Source: Arthrobacter burdickii
GTDB lineage: Bacteria; Actinomycetota; Actinomycetes; Actinomycetales; Micrococcaceae
Reading direction: 5' to 3'
Assembly: GCF_030433645.1 (NCBI RefSeq)
Contig: NZ_JAROCG010000001.1
Coordinates: forward strand, 1,736,001-1,800,000
Length of the DNA: 64,000 nt
The notes under the pieces were generated by a model. That model saw only the letters and a program-made list of their open reading frames with translations, did not search any database and had not been told where the DNA came from. Made by a program: the position numbers and the translations under genes. Of the stretch, positions 37,439-45,584 are shown one piece after another. Numbering within the stretch: position 1 is the stretch's first letter; every line of letters begins with the position of its first letter.

Positions 37439-38791
37439 ATGAGTTCGGGAACGAGGTCACGTTTCGCTGGGGTTCTGCGTGCGACGTTGTGGTTCTGGCC
37501 GTTCGTTGCCGCTGTCGTTTCCCTGGTGCTGACAGTTCTCCTGCTGATGGTCCGTCCGGATCCGGCGCCCGCATGGGCCATGTGGTTGTGGCCGAGCGGC
37601 GTGGACGCGGCAATGGCGCTGCTGCAGGTGGTGGCGGGTTCGATCATGACGGCCACGACTCTGATCTTCTCGCTGACGGTGCTCGCGTTGCAGCTCGCGT
37701 CCCAGCAGTTCTCGCCGCGGTTGCTGCGAGAGTTCGCCCGGGACCGGGTGACCCAGGCGGTTCTGGGCATTCTCATGTCGACGTTCGTGGTATCGGTGAC
37801 CGGGCTGCGGGGGATGGACGCGGATCGTCCGCTCCCGGTGCTGGTGCCCGCCCTGGTGTTCGTGATGGGGCTCGGATCCGCCGGGGCGCTGCTGTTCTAT
37901 GTCGGCCACATCGTCAGATCCTTGCGAGTGGACACGATGATGCTCGCCGTTCATCGGGAAGCCTCCAGGGCCGCTCGGCAGGCGTACCCGGAGTACGAGG
38001 ACCACTCCAGTGACCTCGACCCGGATCTTCCGGGGCCCGCGGGCGGGACTTTGGTGGCGGCGCCGCGCAGCGGCTTCGTCAAGGCGGTCCGGCCCGAGGG
38101 TCTGGTGCAGGCGGCCACGACTTTCGGTGTGTTCGTCCAGGTAGGGGTCAGGCCGGGGGACCGGGTGACGGTTGGCACGCCTCTCGGAAGTATGTGGACG
38201 GACGGTGGTGGTGACGTGATCGGTTCGGTGGCGGACCAGATGTCCGAGGCTGTGGCGGGGGCGGTCGAGATGGGCTTCGAACGCACGTTGGAGCAGGACC
38301 CCGCGCTGGGTCTGCGGCAGCTGACCGACATCGCGGTGAAGGCCATTTCACCGGCGATCAACGATCCGATCACGGCGGTTCACGCGGTGGGCCACTGCGC
38401 GGACCTGCTCGTGCAGTTGCAGGGCTGCAGACTCGGCTCCCAGCAGCACAACGACGATCACGGTACGCCACGGGTGGTCACTCCGGACCGGGACCACCGC
38501 TACTACCTGAATCTTGTCTGCGGGCCGGTGCGCCGGTTCGGGGGCTCGGAGCCTTTGGTGCTCTCCGCATTGCTGCGCCTGCTTCGGGACTGCGCAGTCA
38601 GTGCCCGTGACAACACCCAACGCGAGGCCATCCGCGCTCAGGTGGGCCTGATCCTCGAGTCGATGGACCCAGGGATGCTTCCCTACGACGCCGACGCGGT
38701 CCACGACCTCGCTGCCCGCGTCGAGCTGGTGTTGCACGGGAACACTGATGGCGCCTACCGGGACCGGGCCGGTGAAACCAGATCGGTCTAG
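37439..38791 (+). CDS. DUF2254 membrane protein
   Basis: Predicted membrane protein of 450 aa. Four hydrophobic segments in the first ~170 residues (LWFWPFVAAVVSLVLTVLLL, VDAAMALLQVVAGSIMTATT, VLGILMSTFVVSVTGL, PVLVPALVFVMGLGSAGALL), then a cytoplasmic or extracytoplasmic domain with the DUF2254 signature TDIAVKAISPAINDPITAVHAVG. Function unknown; a cation-channel-like role has been suggested for such proteins but is not established. Start has AGAGGAGG upstream. Confidence 0.9.
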   Translation: MSSGTRSRFAGVLRATLWFWPFVAAVVSLVLTVLLLMVRPDPAPAWAMWLWPSGVDAAMALLQVVAGSIMTATTLIFSLTVLALQLASQQFSPRLLREFARDRVTQAVLGILMSTFVVSVTGLRGMDADRPLPVLVPALVFVMGLGSAGALLFYVGHIVRSLRVDTMMLAVHREASRAARQAYPEYEDHSSDLDPDLPGPAGGTLVAAPRSGFVKAVRPEGLVQAATTFGVFVQVGVRPGDRVTVGTPLGSMWTDGGGDVIGSVADQMSEAVAGAVEMGFERTLEQDPALGLRQLTDIAVKAISPAINDPITAVHAVGHCADLLVQLQGCRLGSQQHNDDHGTPRVVTPDRDHRYYLNLVCGPVRRFGGSEPLVLSALLRLLRDCAVSARDNTQREAIRAQVGLILESMDPGMLPYDADAVHDLAARVELVLHGNTDGAYRDRAGETRSV

Positions 38792-39346
38792 GACCTGCTC
38801 GAACACTTGAACCGTGAAGCCATCGTGGCGGAGCTTCTACAGGCACTGCCGGGAAAGATCCCATGGCGGACCTGGCACCGGTCCTCCCGTGAGATCATTC
38901 CCGGTAGCGGTGTCTTCACCCTTGCCCTGTAGCGCACCTGGTCCGCGTGCCGCTAGTGCTACGGGCGATTCTTTGGGCCTGCGTCGCGTCGGTCGCCGTT
39001 GTTAGCGTTTATTTCAGATGGCATTGGGCAGTTGGTGTCGTCGCGGGTGCGGTTCCGGGCACCATCGCAACCCCTTCCCGACAGCGCATCTGACGCAGTC
39101 TTCGGTCTTCCAGGTGAGGCTCCAGCGACGCGGGAAACGAGGTGTCCGCACAGACCACGAAGCGTTGAGGTCCAACCACGCCGATGCGATCAGGCCTCGC
39201 GGGCTTGTGGGCAGCGGCACCAAGCCTGACAGTGGGCAGAGGGCGGCAACGGTGTCCCGTCGGAGACCGCGAGTGGGGCGAGGTTTCGGGTCACGGATCG
39301 GAGCATCACGCTTCGACCTGGCATGTACATCAGAAGGAGATCGGTA
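38792..39346. other. 555-bp stretch without a supported gene
   Basis: The DUF2254 frame remains open for 46 codons past its TAG (to 38931) with fairly protein-like sequence (REAIVAELLQALPGKIPWRT), but no ribosome site supports a separate gene. The remainder has several short frames on both strands with no family match. It should hold the promoter of the downstream importer operon. Confidence 0.5.
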
Positions 39347-40348
39347 GTGAAGAAGTTTTCCTGGCGGGCACGCGTTCTGACCGCGATGGTCGTCCCTGTG
39401 CTGGCTCTGAGCGCCTGCTCGTCGCAGGGCGGACGGGATCCGGACCCCGGTAAGGCGGATGGCGGCGGGCAGGTCGCGGACACCCCGGAGATCAAGGTTG
39501 CCATGATCACCCACGCCGGTCCCGGCGATACTTTCTGGGACATCGTGCGTAAGGGGGCCGAGGAGGCTGCCGCAAAGGACAACGTCGATCTGCTGTACAC
39601 CTCGGATCCCGAAGGCGGACGGCAGGCACAGCTGGTCCAGCAGGCCGTCGATCAGGGCGTCGACGGAATCGTCGTCACCCTGGCCAAGCCCGATGCGCTC
39701 AGGGATGCGCTGAAGAGGGCCTCCGACGCCGGCATTCCGATCGTCAGCATCAACTCGGGAGCAGACGTGTCCGCCGAGATGGGAGCCTTCACCCACTTCG
39801 GTTCGGACGAAGCCCTGGCCGGCGCGACAGTGGGCGCCGAACTGGCTGCAGAGGGTAGCACCCACCCGATCTGTGTGATCCATGAGCAGGGCAACGTCGC
39901 ACAGGAGGCCCGCTGCGCGGGCGTGAAATCGAAGGTTGCCGGGAGTGAGATCGTCTATGTCACGGGAACGGACATGACCCAGGTCTCCTCGACGGTGACC
40001 GCAAAGCTGCAGGCTTCCTCTGATGTCGATGCCATCATCGGGCTGGGGGCACCCTTCACCCAGACCATCCTTCAGGCCGTGGAATCACTCGACCTGCAGG
40101 ACGAGGTGAAGGTCGCTTCCTTCGACCTGAATGGGGAGCTGGCCCAGAACATCATCGACGGCAAGGTCCTGTTCACTGTCGACCAGCAGCCGTGGCTGCA
40201 GGGCTATGGTTCTGTAGATGCTCTTTGGGAGGCCAGCCGCGGCGGCTTCCAGATCGGTGGCGGGCAGCCGGTCCTGACCGGGCCGGCGATCGTCGACAAG
40301 TCCAACGCCGAATCGGTGCTCCAGTTCGCGAAGGACGGCATCCGCTGA
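39347..40348 (+). CDS. ribose-type sugar-binding lipoprotein
   Basis: Type I periplasmic-binding-fold lipoprotein of 333 aa: signal LTAMVVPVLALSAC with C24 lipidated, then EIKVAMITHAGPGDTFWDIVRKGAEEAA, GGRQAQLVQQAVDQGVDGIVVTLAKPDAL and VKVASFDLNGELAQNIIDGKV. The pattern matches RbsB-like proteins binding sugars, polyols or autoinducer-2. GTG with AAGGAG seven bases upstream is preferred over the earlier ATG. First gene of a binding protein - permease - ATPase operon. Confidence 0.93.
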   Translation: MKKFSWRARVLTAMVVPVLALSACSSQGGRDPDPGKADGGGQVADTPEIKVAMITHAGPGDTFWDIVRKGAEEAAAKDNVDLLYTSDPEGGRQAQLVQQAVDQGVDGIVVTLAKPDALRDALKRASDAGIPIVSINSGADVSAEMGAFTHFGSDEALAGATVGAELAAEGSTHPICVIHEQGNVAQEARCAGVKSKVAGSEIVYVTGTDMTQVSSTVTAKLQASSDVDAIIGLGAPFTQTILQAVESLDLQDEVKVASFDLNGELAQNIIDGKVLFTVDQQPWLQGYGSVDALWEASRGGFQIGGGQPVLTGPAIVDKSNAESVLQFAKDGIR

Positions 40349-40412
40349 GCACGCGTAAGGACGCCCGGGTAGCTCTGGCCGTCCCCGGCAGCAGCCCGAT
40401 GAGGAGAATCAC

Positions 40413-41453
40413 ATGGCAACACTGGTAGACGTTCCCACGATGGATGAACGGGTCGGCAGGCGCGGCGTAGTCCAGAATCTGCTGGGCCGTCCGGAAGTCG
40501 GCGCCCTGGTGGGCGCCATCGTCCTCTTCATCTTCTTCTCGGCCGCAGCTCCTGTCTTCCTGCAGCCGAACTCCTTCGCCACGGTGCTCTACGGCTCCTC
40601 GACCTTCGGCATCATGGCAGTGGCCGTGTCACTGCTGATGATCGGTGGGGAGTTCGATCTTTCCGCCGGTGTCGCCGTGATCAGTTCGGCCCTGACTGCA
40701 TCCTTGTTCAGCTGGTATTTCTCCATGAACCTCTGGGTGGGCGTCGGCCTGGCTCTGATCGTCTCCCTGCTGATCGGTTTCGTCAACGGCTGGATCCTGA
40801 TGAAGACGAAGCTGCCGAGCTTCATCGTCACCCTCGCAACATTCCTCATGCTGACAGGGCTGAATCTGGCGCTGACCAGGCTGATCGGCGGCAGCGTGGC
40901 TACGCCGTCGATCGCCTCGATGGATGGTTTCCAATCCGCCCGGGCCGTCTTCGCGAACAGCTTCACCGTCGGCGGCATGGACCTGAAAAGTCCGATCCTC
41001 ATCTGGATCGTCCTCGTGGCGATTGCGTCCTGGTTGCTGCTGCGCACGAAAATAGGCAACTGGATCTTCGCCGTGGGCGGAGACGAGAACGCGGCTCGCG
41101 CCGTGGGCGTACCCGTCAGGGCTACCAAGATCGGGCTTTTCATGGGCGTCGGCTTCTGCGGCTGGCTGCTCGGCATGCACAACCTCTTCGCTTTCGACGC
41201 CGTCCAGTCCGGCGAGGGTATCGGCAATGAATTCCTCTACATCATCGCGGCGGTCATCGGCGGTTGCCTGCTCACAGGCGGCTACGGTTCGGCGATCGGA
41301 GGGGCCATCGGAGCATTCATCTTCGGCATGGCCAACAAAGGAATCGTCTACGCAGAATGGAACCCCGACTGGTTCAAGTTCTTCCTGGGCCTGATGCTGC
41401 TGCTGGCCACCATCGTGAACCTGATCGTCAAACGCCGTGCGGAACTGAAATAG
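40413..41453 (+). CDS. ribose-type ABC permease
   Basis: RbsC-family permease of 346 aa with eight to ten helices. Signature segments: [24 protein letters not shown] (conserved G.IDLSVG), [53 protein letters not shown] (the coupling loop GGN..AA..sGI) and [27 protein letters not shown]. Works as a homodimer with the single ATPase encoded next. Starts 64 bases after the binding-protein gene with GAGGAGAA upstream. Confidence 0.95.
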   Translation: MATLVDVPTMDERVGRRGVVQNLLGRPEVGALVGAIVLFIFFSAAAPVFLQPNSFATVLYGSSTFGIMAVAVSLLMIGGEFDLSAGVAVISSALTASLFSWYFSMNLWVGVGLALIVSLLIGFVNGWILMKTKLPSFIVTLATFLMLTGLNLALTRLIGGSVATPSIASMDGFQSARAVFANSFTVGGMDLKSPILIWIVLVAIASWLLLRTKIGNWIFAVGGDENAARAVGVPVRATKIGLFMGVGFCGWLLGMHNLFAFDAVQSGEGIGNEFLYIIAAVIGGCLLTGGYGSAIGGAIGAFIFGMANKGIVYAEWNPDWFKFFLGLMLLLATIVNLIVKRRAELK

Positions 41454-41469
41454 GAAGGGCGCGGCCGCT

Positions 41470-42378
41470 ATGAGCACCGGGCAGATCAATCAGCAACCCC
41501 TGCTGCAGAATGAACAGAATCCGCCGGCTCCCGCCCCGGTCCACCTTCTGGAACTGGACGGCGTGGGCAAGCACTACGGCAACATCATCGCCCTGAGCGA
41601 TGTCACGATGACCGTCGATCAAGGGCGGGTGACTTGCGTGCTCGGTGACAATGGCGCCGGTAAGTCCACGTTGATCAAGATCATCGCCGGGCTGCACCAG
41701 CACGACGAGGGGACGTTCAGGATTCTGGGCCAGGAGCGCAGGCTCACCAGCCCCCGTGAGGCCCTCGATGCCGGCATCGCCTCGGTCTACCAGGACCTTG
41801 CTGTTGTGCCGCTCATGCCCATCTGGCGCAACTTCTTCCTGGGTTCGGAACTGACCGTCGGCAAAGGTCCGTTCAAGCGGCTGGACGTCAAGCGGATGAA
41901 GACGGTCACCAAGAAGGAACTGGCGGACATGGGCATCGACCTTCGCGACGTCAACCAGCCCATCGGTCAGCTCTCCGGTGGCGAGCGGCAGTGCGTGGCC
42001 ATTGCGCGTGCGGTCTACTTCGGTGCCAAGGCACTGATCCTGGACGAGCCGACGGCGGCACTGGGTGTGAAACAGTCCGGCGTCGTCCTCCGCTATATCC
42101 TGCAGGCGCGTGACCGGGGCCTCGGCGTCATCTTCATCACCCACAACCCGCACCACGCCTACCCGGTCGGAGACAGGTTCCTGCTCCTCAAACGCGGAAG
42201 AAGCATCGGGTGCTACGACAAGAAGGACATCGAACTCGATGAACTCACACGTTTGATGGCCGGTGGCGCAGAGCTGCAGGAGTTGGCCCACGAGCTGGCG
42301 GAATTGGGCGGCCACAGCGACGTCGTCCGGGAAGTCCAGGCCGACGTAGCGGGAACGGGCAGCCGGCGGCCCGAATAG
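41470..42378 (+). CDS. ABC transporter ATPase, single-domain
   Basis: Nucleotide-binding subunit of 302 aa: Walker [11 protein letters not shown]-loop [11 protein letters not shown], signature [14 protein letters not shown], Walker [13 protein letters not shown] and switch His [15 protein letters not shown]. Most RbsA-like partners are ~500 aa with two fused domains; this one has one domain, as in the FrcA/XylG-short subgroup of actinobacteria and rhizobia. Ends in an acidic Glu/Leu-rich tail ([18 protein letters not shown]). Confidence 0.94.
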   Translation: MSTGQINQQPLLQNEQNPPAPAPVHLLELDGVGKHYGNIIALSDVTMTVDQGRVTCVLGDNGAGKSTLIKIIAGLHQHDEGTFRILGQERRLTSPREALDAGIASVYQDLAVVPLMPIWRNFFLGSELTVGKGPFKRLDVKRMKTVTKKELADMGIDLRDVNQPIGQLSGGERQCVAIARAVYFGAKALILDEPTAALGVKQSGVVLRYILQARDRGLGVIFITHNPHHAYPVGDRFLLLKRGRSIGCYDKKDIELDELTRLMAGGAELQELAHELAELGGHSDVVREVQADVAGTGSRRPE

Positions 42379-42388
42379 CGGTCGTGTC

Positions 42389-42508
42389 CTACTCGCTCGG
42401 GATTCTCCGGTGATAGCGGCGTTCCGGTCGGCCCACTCCGCCGTACCTCGATTGCACCACCCGGCCCTCCTCGCTGAGGTACTCGAGATAGCGTCCGAGT
42501 CCTGTCAC
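42389..42508 (-). pseudogene. C-terminal remnant of a DcuR/CitB-like response regulator
   Basis: A 39-codon frame too short for usual gene calls. It starts with a GTG overlapping the amidohydrolase stop (GTGA) and reads VTGLGRYLEYLSEEGRVVQS followed by RYGGVGRPERRYHRR. This matches the end of the winged-helix domain of actinobacterial citrate/malate-type response regulators (…TARRYLEYL..EGRV…RYGG.GRPE..YR). The frame stays open a little upstream inside the amidohydrolase but shows no receiver domain. Most likely a leftover of a larger regulator gene; a tiny functional peptide is possible but less likely. Confidence 0.5.
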
Positions 42509-43287
42509 CACGACCCGAGTGCCGGGGTCGCGTCTGATCCCATGCGGTAGAAGGATCGACCGTTCTCGTGAAGCACCGCCGGCAGAGCCGCCTCGCCGAG
42601 AGCCTCGGCTATGAGGGAGATATCGGTGGCGGCGAAGGGTCGCCTGGCCCGGGTGGAAGGCAGGTCGGAACCGAACATGAGAGCGGTCGGGTTGGCAGTG
42701 TGAATCGCGCGCAGGGCCTCGACGACGTCCAGGGTGACCCGCCCGAAACCCGTCGCCTTCACACGCATGCCTCTCTCCACCAGTCGGAGCAGAACCTGTC
42801 GGTTCGCTGCACTCATTCCCAGGTGATCGATGCTGACCCGGGGCAGCTGCGCCAGCGTCGGTTCGAGTGCGTCCAGATCGGTTGCATCGACATAGAGCTC
42901 GGTATGCATTCCAGCGACCGCCGCAACCCGGGTGCTCAACCGTAGGAGTTTGCCGATGCCCTCGGACCCGCCACGGTAGAGGTTGAAGCGCACAGCTCGA
43001 ACACCGGCAGAAGCCAGTTCCTCTATCCCGGAATCAGGAATATCCGCAGGAAGATTCGCCACACCCACAAATTCCGGCCCGAGCTCCCTGAGGGCATTCA
43101 TCAGGTACATCTGGTCGAAGCCCTGGAAGGACCCCGATACGACGACGCCGCCGGATATCCCGAGAGTCTTCATGTGGGAGCGGTAGTGATCCAGGGTGAA
43201 CTCAGGAGGGAGGTATCCATCATTGGGTATCAGCGGAAACCTGGGGTCGATGATGTGGAAGTGGCTGTCGAATATGGCGTGCGTCAT
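42505..43287 (-). CDS. amidohydrolase-2 family hydrolase
   Basis: Metal-dependent TIM-barrel hydrolase of 260 aa, of the 2-pyrone-4,6-dicarboxylate lactonase/ACMSD group. Metal site residues: FDSHFHIIDPRFPL (HxH), RVSIDHLGM (His on strand 6) and TALMFGSDLPSTRA (Asp on strand 8). Substrate unknown; sugar lactones are a reasonable guess because the gene converges on a ribose-type importer. No ribosome site stands out. Confidence 0.88.
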   Translation of the reverse strand: MTHAIFDSHFHIIDPRFPLIPNDGYLPPEFTLDHYRSHMKTLGISGGVVVSGSFQGFDQMYLMNALRELGPEFVGVANLPADIPDSGIEELASAGVRAVRFNLYRGGSEGIGKLLRLSTRVAAVAGMHTELYVDATDLDALEPTLAQLPRVSIDHLGMSAANRQVLLRLVERGMRVKATGFGRVTLDVVEALRAIHTANPTALMFGSDLPSTRARRPFAATDISLIAEALGEAALPAVLHENGRSFYRMGSDATPALGSW

Positions 43288-43475
43288 GCCTTATTGCTAC
43301 TCCTTCACTGGTTCACCTGTCTGTTCGAACCCGTCCGCGCTGTGCCGTTCGCGCTCACGGTTGCCCCCACCCTCGGCGGGTGCCGCCGCGGGCCCACCCT
43401 GCGATGATGGGGGACGACGGAGATCGTTTCGGCAACGGGCGGTCTTTTTTCTGAACAGTAGGAGGACGGGTTCCT

Positions 43476-44696
43476 GTGGTTGCGAAGGCGGTTGGGGTGG
43501 TGGTGACCGGTATGGGTGCCATGACTCCTGTCGGGGGTACGGTCGCCCAGACGTGGAACGAGCTTGTGGAGGGCCGGTCGGGCATCACGGTCCTGGACCA
43601 ACCATGGGCGCAGGAGCTGCCGGTGCGCGTAGCCGGGCTCGTCGCTGCGGATCCCGCTACTTCTCTGTCCACCAAGGAATACCGGCGGATGGATCGCTGC
43701 GGGCATCTGGCACTCGTGGCATCCCGTGAGGCATGGGCCCAGGCCGGGCGGCCGGGCGTTGATCCCGACCGCCTCGCGGTGGTGATCGGATCCGGCTACG
43801 GAGGTCTGGGCACGGTGGTGTCACAGGTCCGGAACCTGGATACCGGCGGTCCACGCCGGGTCTCCCCCCATACGTTGACGCACATGATGGTCAATGGTCC
43901 TTCTGCGTGGGTGTCCATCGATATCGGCGCCCAGGGAGGGGCCCGCACTCCAGTGAGTGCCTGCGCCTCCGGAGCTGAAGCGATCGCTCAGGGTGTCGAA
44001 ATGATCTCCTCGGGTGCCGTGGATGTCGTCGTCGCTGGGGGAGTCGATGCTTGTGTGAACGAGCTGGCGATCAGCGGTTTTGCTCAGCTCCGGGCGCTCT
44101 CCACGAGCAATGATGATCCGACGGGGGCTTCTCGGCCTTTCGACCGGGACCGGAACGGGTTCGTGATGGCCGAGGGCGCCGGCATCATCGTCCTCGAGCG
44201 GGAGGATTTCGCCCGGGCGCGTGGAGCCGAGATTCTCGGGCGGATCGCCGGGGCCGCGGTCACGTCCGACGCCGGCGACATCGTTGCAGCCGACCAGGCG
44301 ATACAGCACCGCGTCATGCAGAAAGCCCTTACAGCGGCAGGACTTTCCGGATCCGACGTCGGCTTCGTCCATGCGCACGCTACATCGACTCCTGTCGGTG
44401 ACCTCCTGGAGGCAGGAGCCATCGCTGCTGTCGTGGGGAAGGACGTTCCTGTCACCTCCACCAAGTCCATGACAGGACACTTGCTGGGCGGAGCCGGGAC
44501 GCTCGGTGCCATCGTGACCATCCAGGCCCTCCGGACGGGACTACTGCCAGGCACACTCAATCTCGAGAACCAGGACCCGGAGATCAACCTCAACGTCATC
44601 AAGACCACGACCGAATGCGCCGGCTCGAAAACCGCCATCACCAACGCCTTCGGCTTCGGCGGTCACAGCACCGCCCTCGTCATCGCTGCAGCGTGA
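43476..44696 (+). CDS. beta-ketoacyl-ACP synthase II-like enzyme
   Basis: Condensing enzyme of 406 aa, FabF-like, joining malonyl-ACP to acyl-ACP. Catalytic residues: C163 in PVSACASGAEA, H301 in HAHATSTPVGD, K330 in TSTKSMTGHLLGG and H335 just after. This matches E. coli FabF's Cys-His-His set, but the usual HGTST is HATST. It stands alone, without fabD/acpP/fabH, so it is probably an accessory KAS for a special fatty acid or polyketide. GTG start, AGGAGG nine bases upstream. Confidence 0.92.
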   Translation: MVAKAVGVVVTGMGAMTPVGGTVAQTWNELVEGRSGITVLDQPWAQELPVRVAGLVAADPATSLSTKEYRRMDRCGHLALVASREAWAQAGRPGVDPDRLAVVIGSGYGGLGTVVSQVRNLDTGGPRRVSPHTLTHMMVNGPSAWVSIDIGAQGGARTPVSACASGAEAIAQGVEMISSGAVDVVVAGGVDACVNELAISGFAQLRALSTSNDDPTGASRPFDRDRNGFVMAEGAGIIVLEREDFARARGAEILGRIAGAAVTSDAGDIVAADQAIQHRVMQKALTAAGLSGSDVGFVHAHATSTPVGDLLEAGAIAAVVGKDVPVTSTKSMTGHLLGGAGTLGAIVTIQALRTGLLPGTLNLENQDPEINLNVIKTTTECAGSKTAITNAFGFGGHSTALVIAAA

Positions 44697-44827
44697 AAAC
44701 CACTGCCGGAACAGCCCCGCGGTTTCGTAACGCCCTGCGGTGCAGGAGCACCCGGGCGGGCTTCGGAGAGGCCCTGTTGCTCGCCATAGATTTCGGAATG
44801 GAATTCCCCAGTGTGCAGATGCCTTCC

Positions 44828-45490
44828 TCAGGACACGTAGATGATCTGTGACTCGCCGGGTAACTCGATGCCATCCGGTGTCTCGAAGGCGATGGGCACG
44901 GCCTGCGCCCCGGACCACTGAGTGCTGTCGGTGACCTGCACATGCACATGCGGTTGTGTGCTGTTCCCTGAGTTTCCTACCTGGCCAAGCACCTGACCGG
45001 CTTCGACCACGTCGCCGACACCGACGCGGACCGAATCCTTCCGCAGGTGAGCGATCAGCACGAAGGGCCCGCCATCACCCAGGGCGATCACCACGTGATT
45101 GCCGGCTATCGCGCTCGCACCCCGCTGGATACGCTGTGCCTGTCCCGCCATGTAGGAGATGAGCGTGAGTTGTGAGCGTCGGGCCTCGTGGTCGTCTTCG
45201 CCGTCATGGACGATGACGACGGCGCCCCCGCCGGGAGCCACGACGGTCGCGCCGAACCCGAAAAATCCTTCCGGTCGTTCCGTCGCCACAACCACCCGCC
45301 AATTCCAGGGCGCTGACCGCCCGTAGGAATCCACGGGGATGAAGTCGATGGCGAAGGCCGTTCCCATCAGGTCCGTCCCGTGACTCGGCACTCTTCGCGC
45401 GGGGCTGTTCCGTGCCCGGAACCTACCCTTGAGCGGGTACTTCAACAGGACCGTCCCGCGGTGTGGCGGAGGGGAAACCATGCGCTTCAT
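44828..45490 (-). CDS. M23 peptidase-like protein without signal peptide
   Basis: LytM/M23-fold domain protein, 220 aa. The zinc-site motifs are HGTDLMGTAFAIDF (H…D type first motif, residues ~38-51) and PHVHVQV (HxH, near residue 185), with GDVVEAGQVLGQVGNSGNSTQPHVHVQVTD as the classic M23 core. There is no export signal, unlike most cell-wall M23 peptidases, so it may act inside the cell, be exported otherwise, or have lost its leader. Two in-frame ATGs (45490, 45481) compete. Confidence 0.85.
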   Translation of the reverse strand: MKRMVSPPPHRGTVLLKYPLKGRFRARNSPARRVPSHGTDLMGTAFAIDFIPVDSYGRSAPWNWRVVVATERPEGFFGFGATVVAPGGGAVVIVHDGEDDHEARRSQLTLISYMAGQAQRIQRGASAIAGNHVVIALGDGGPFVLIAHLRKDSVRVGVGDVVEAGQVLGQVGNSGNSTQPHVHVQVTDSTQWSGAQAVPIAFETPDGIELPGESQIIYVS

Positions 45491-45584
45491 TGTTCTGCGC
45501 TCACCTCTTGAAAGCCAGACCGCTCATGAACTCCCGCGGCTCAGGAACTGATTTCCTGGCTGGTGAACACGTAGCAGTAGCTGG

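Noticed and set aside
38792..38931. 46-codon continuation of DUF2254 after its TAG
   Set aside because: Protein-like but short; a chance open stretch at this GC content is expected and no ribosome site exists.
39014..39883. 289-codon minus frame over the sugar-binding protein
   Set aside because: Antisense to a clear lipoprotein gene with lipobox and binding-protein motifs.
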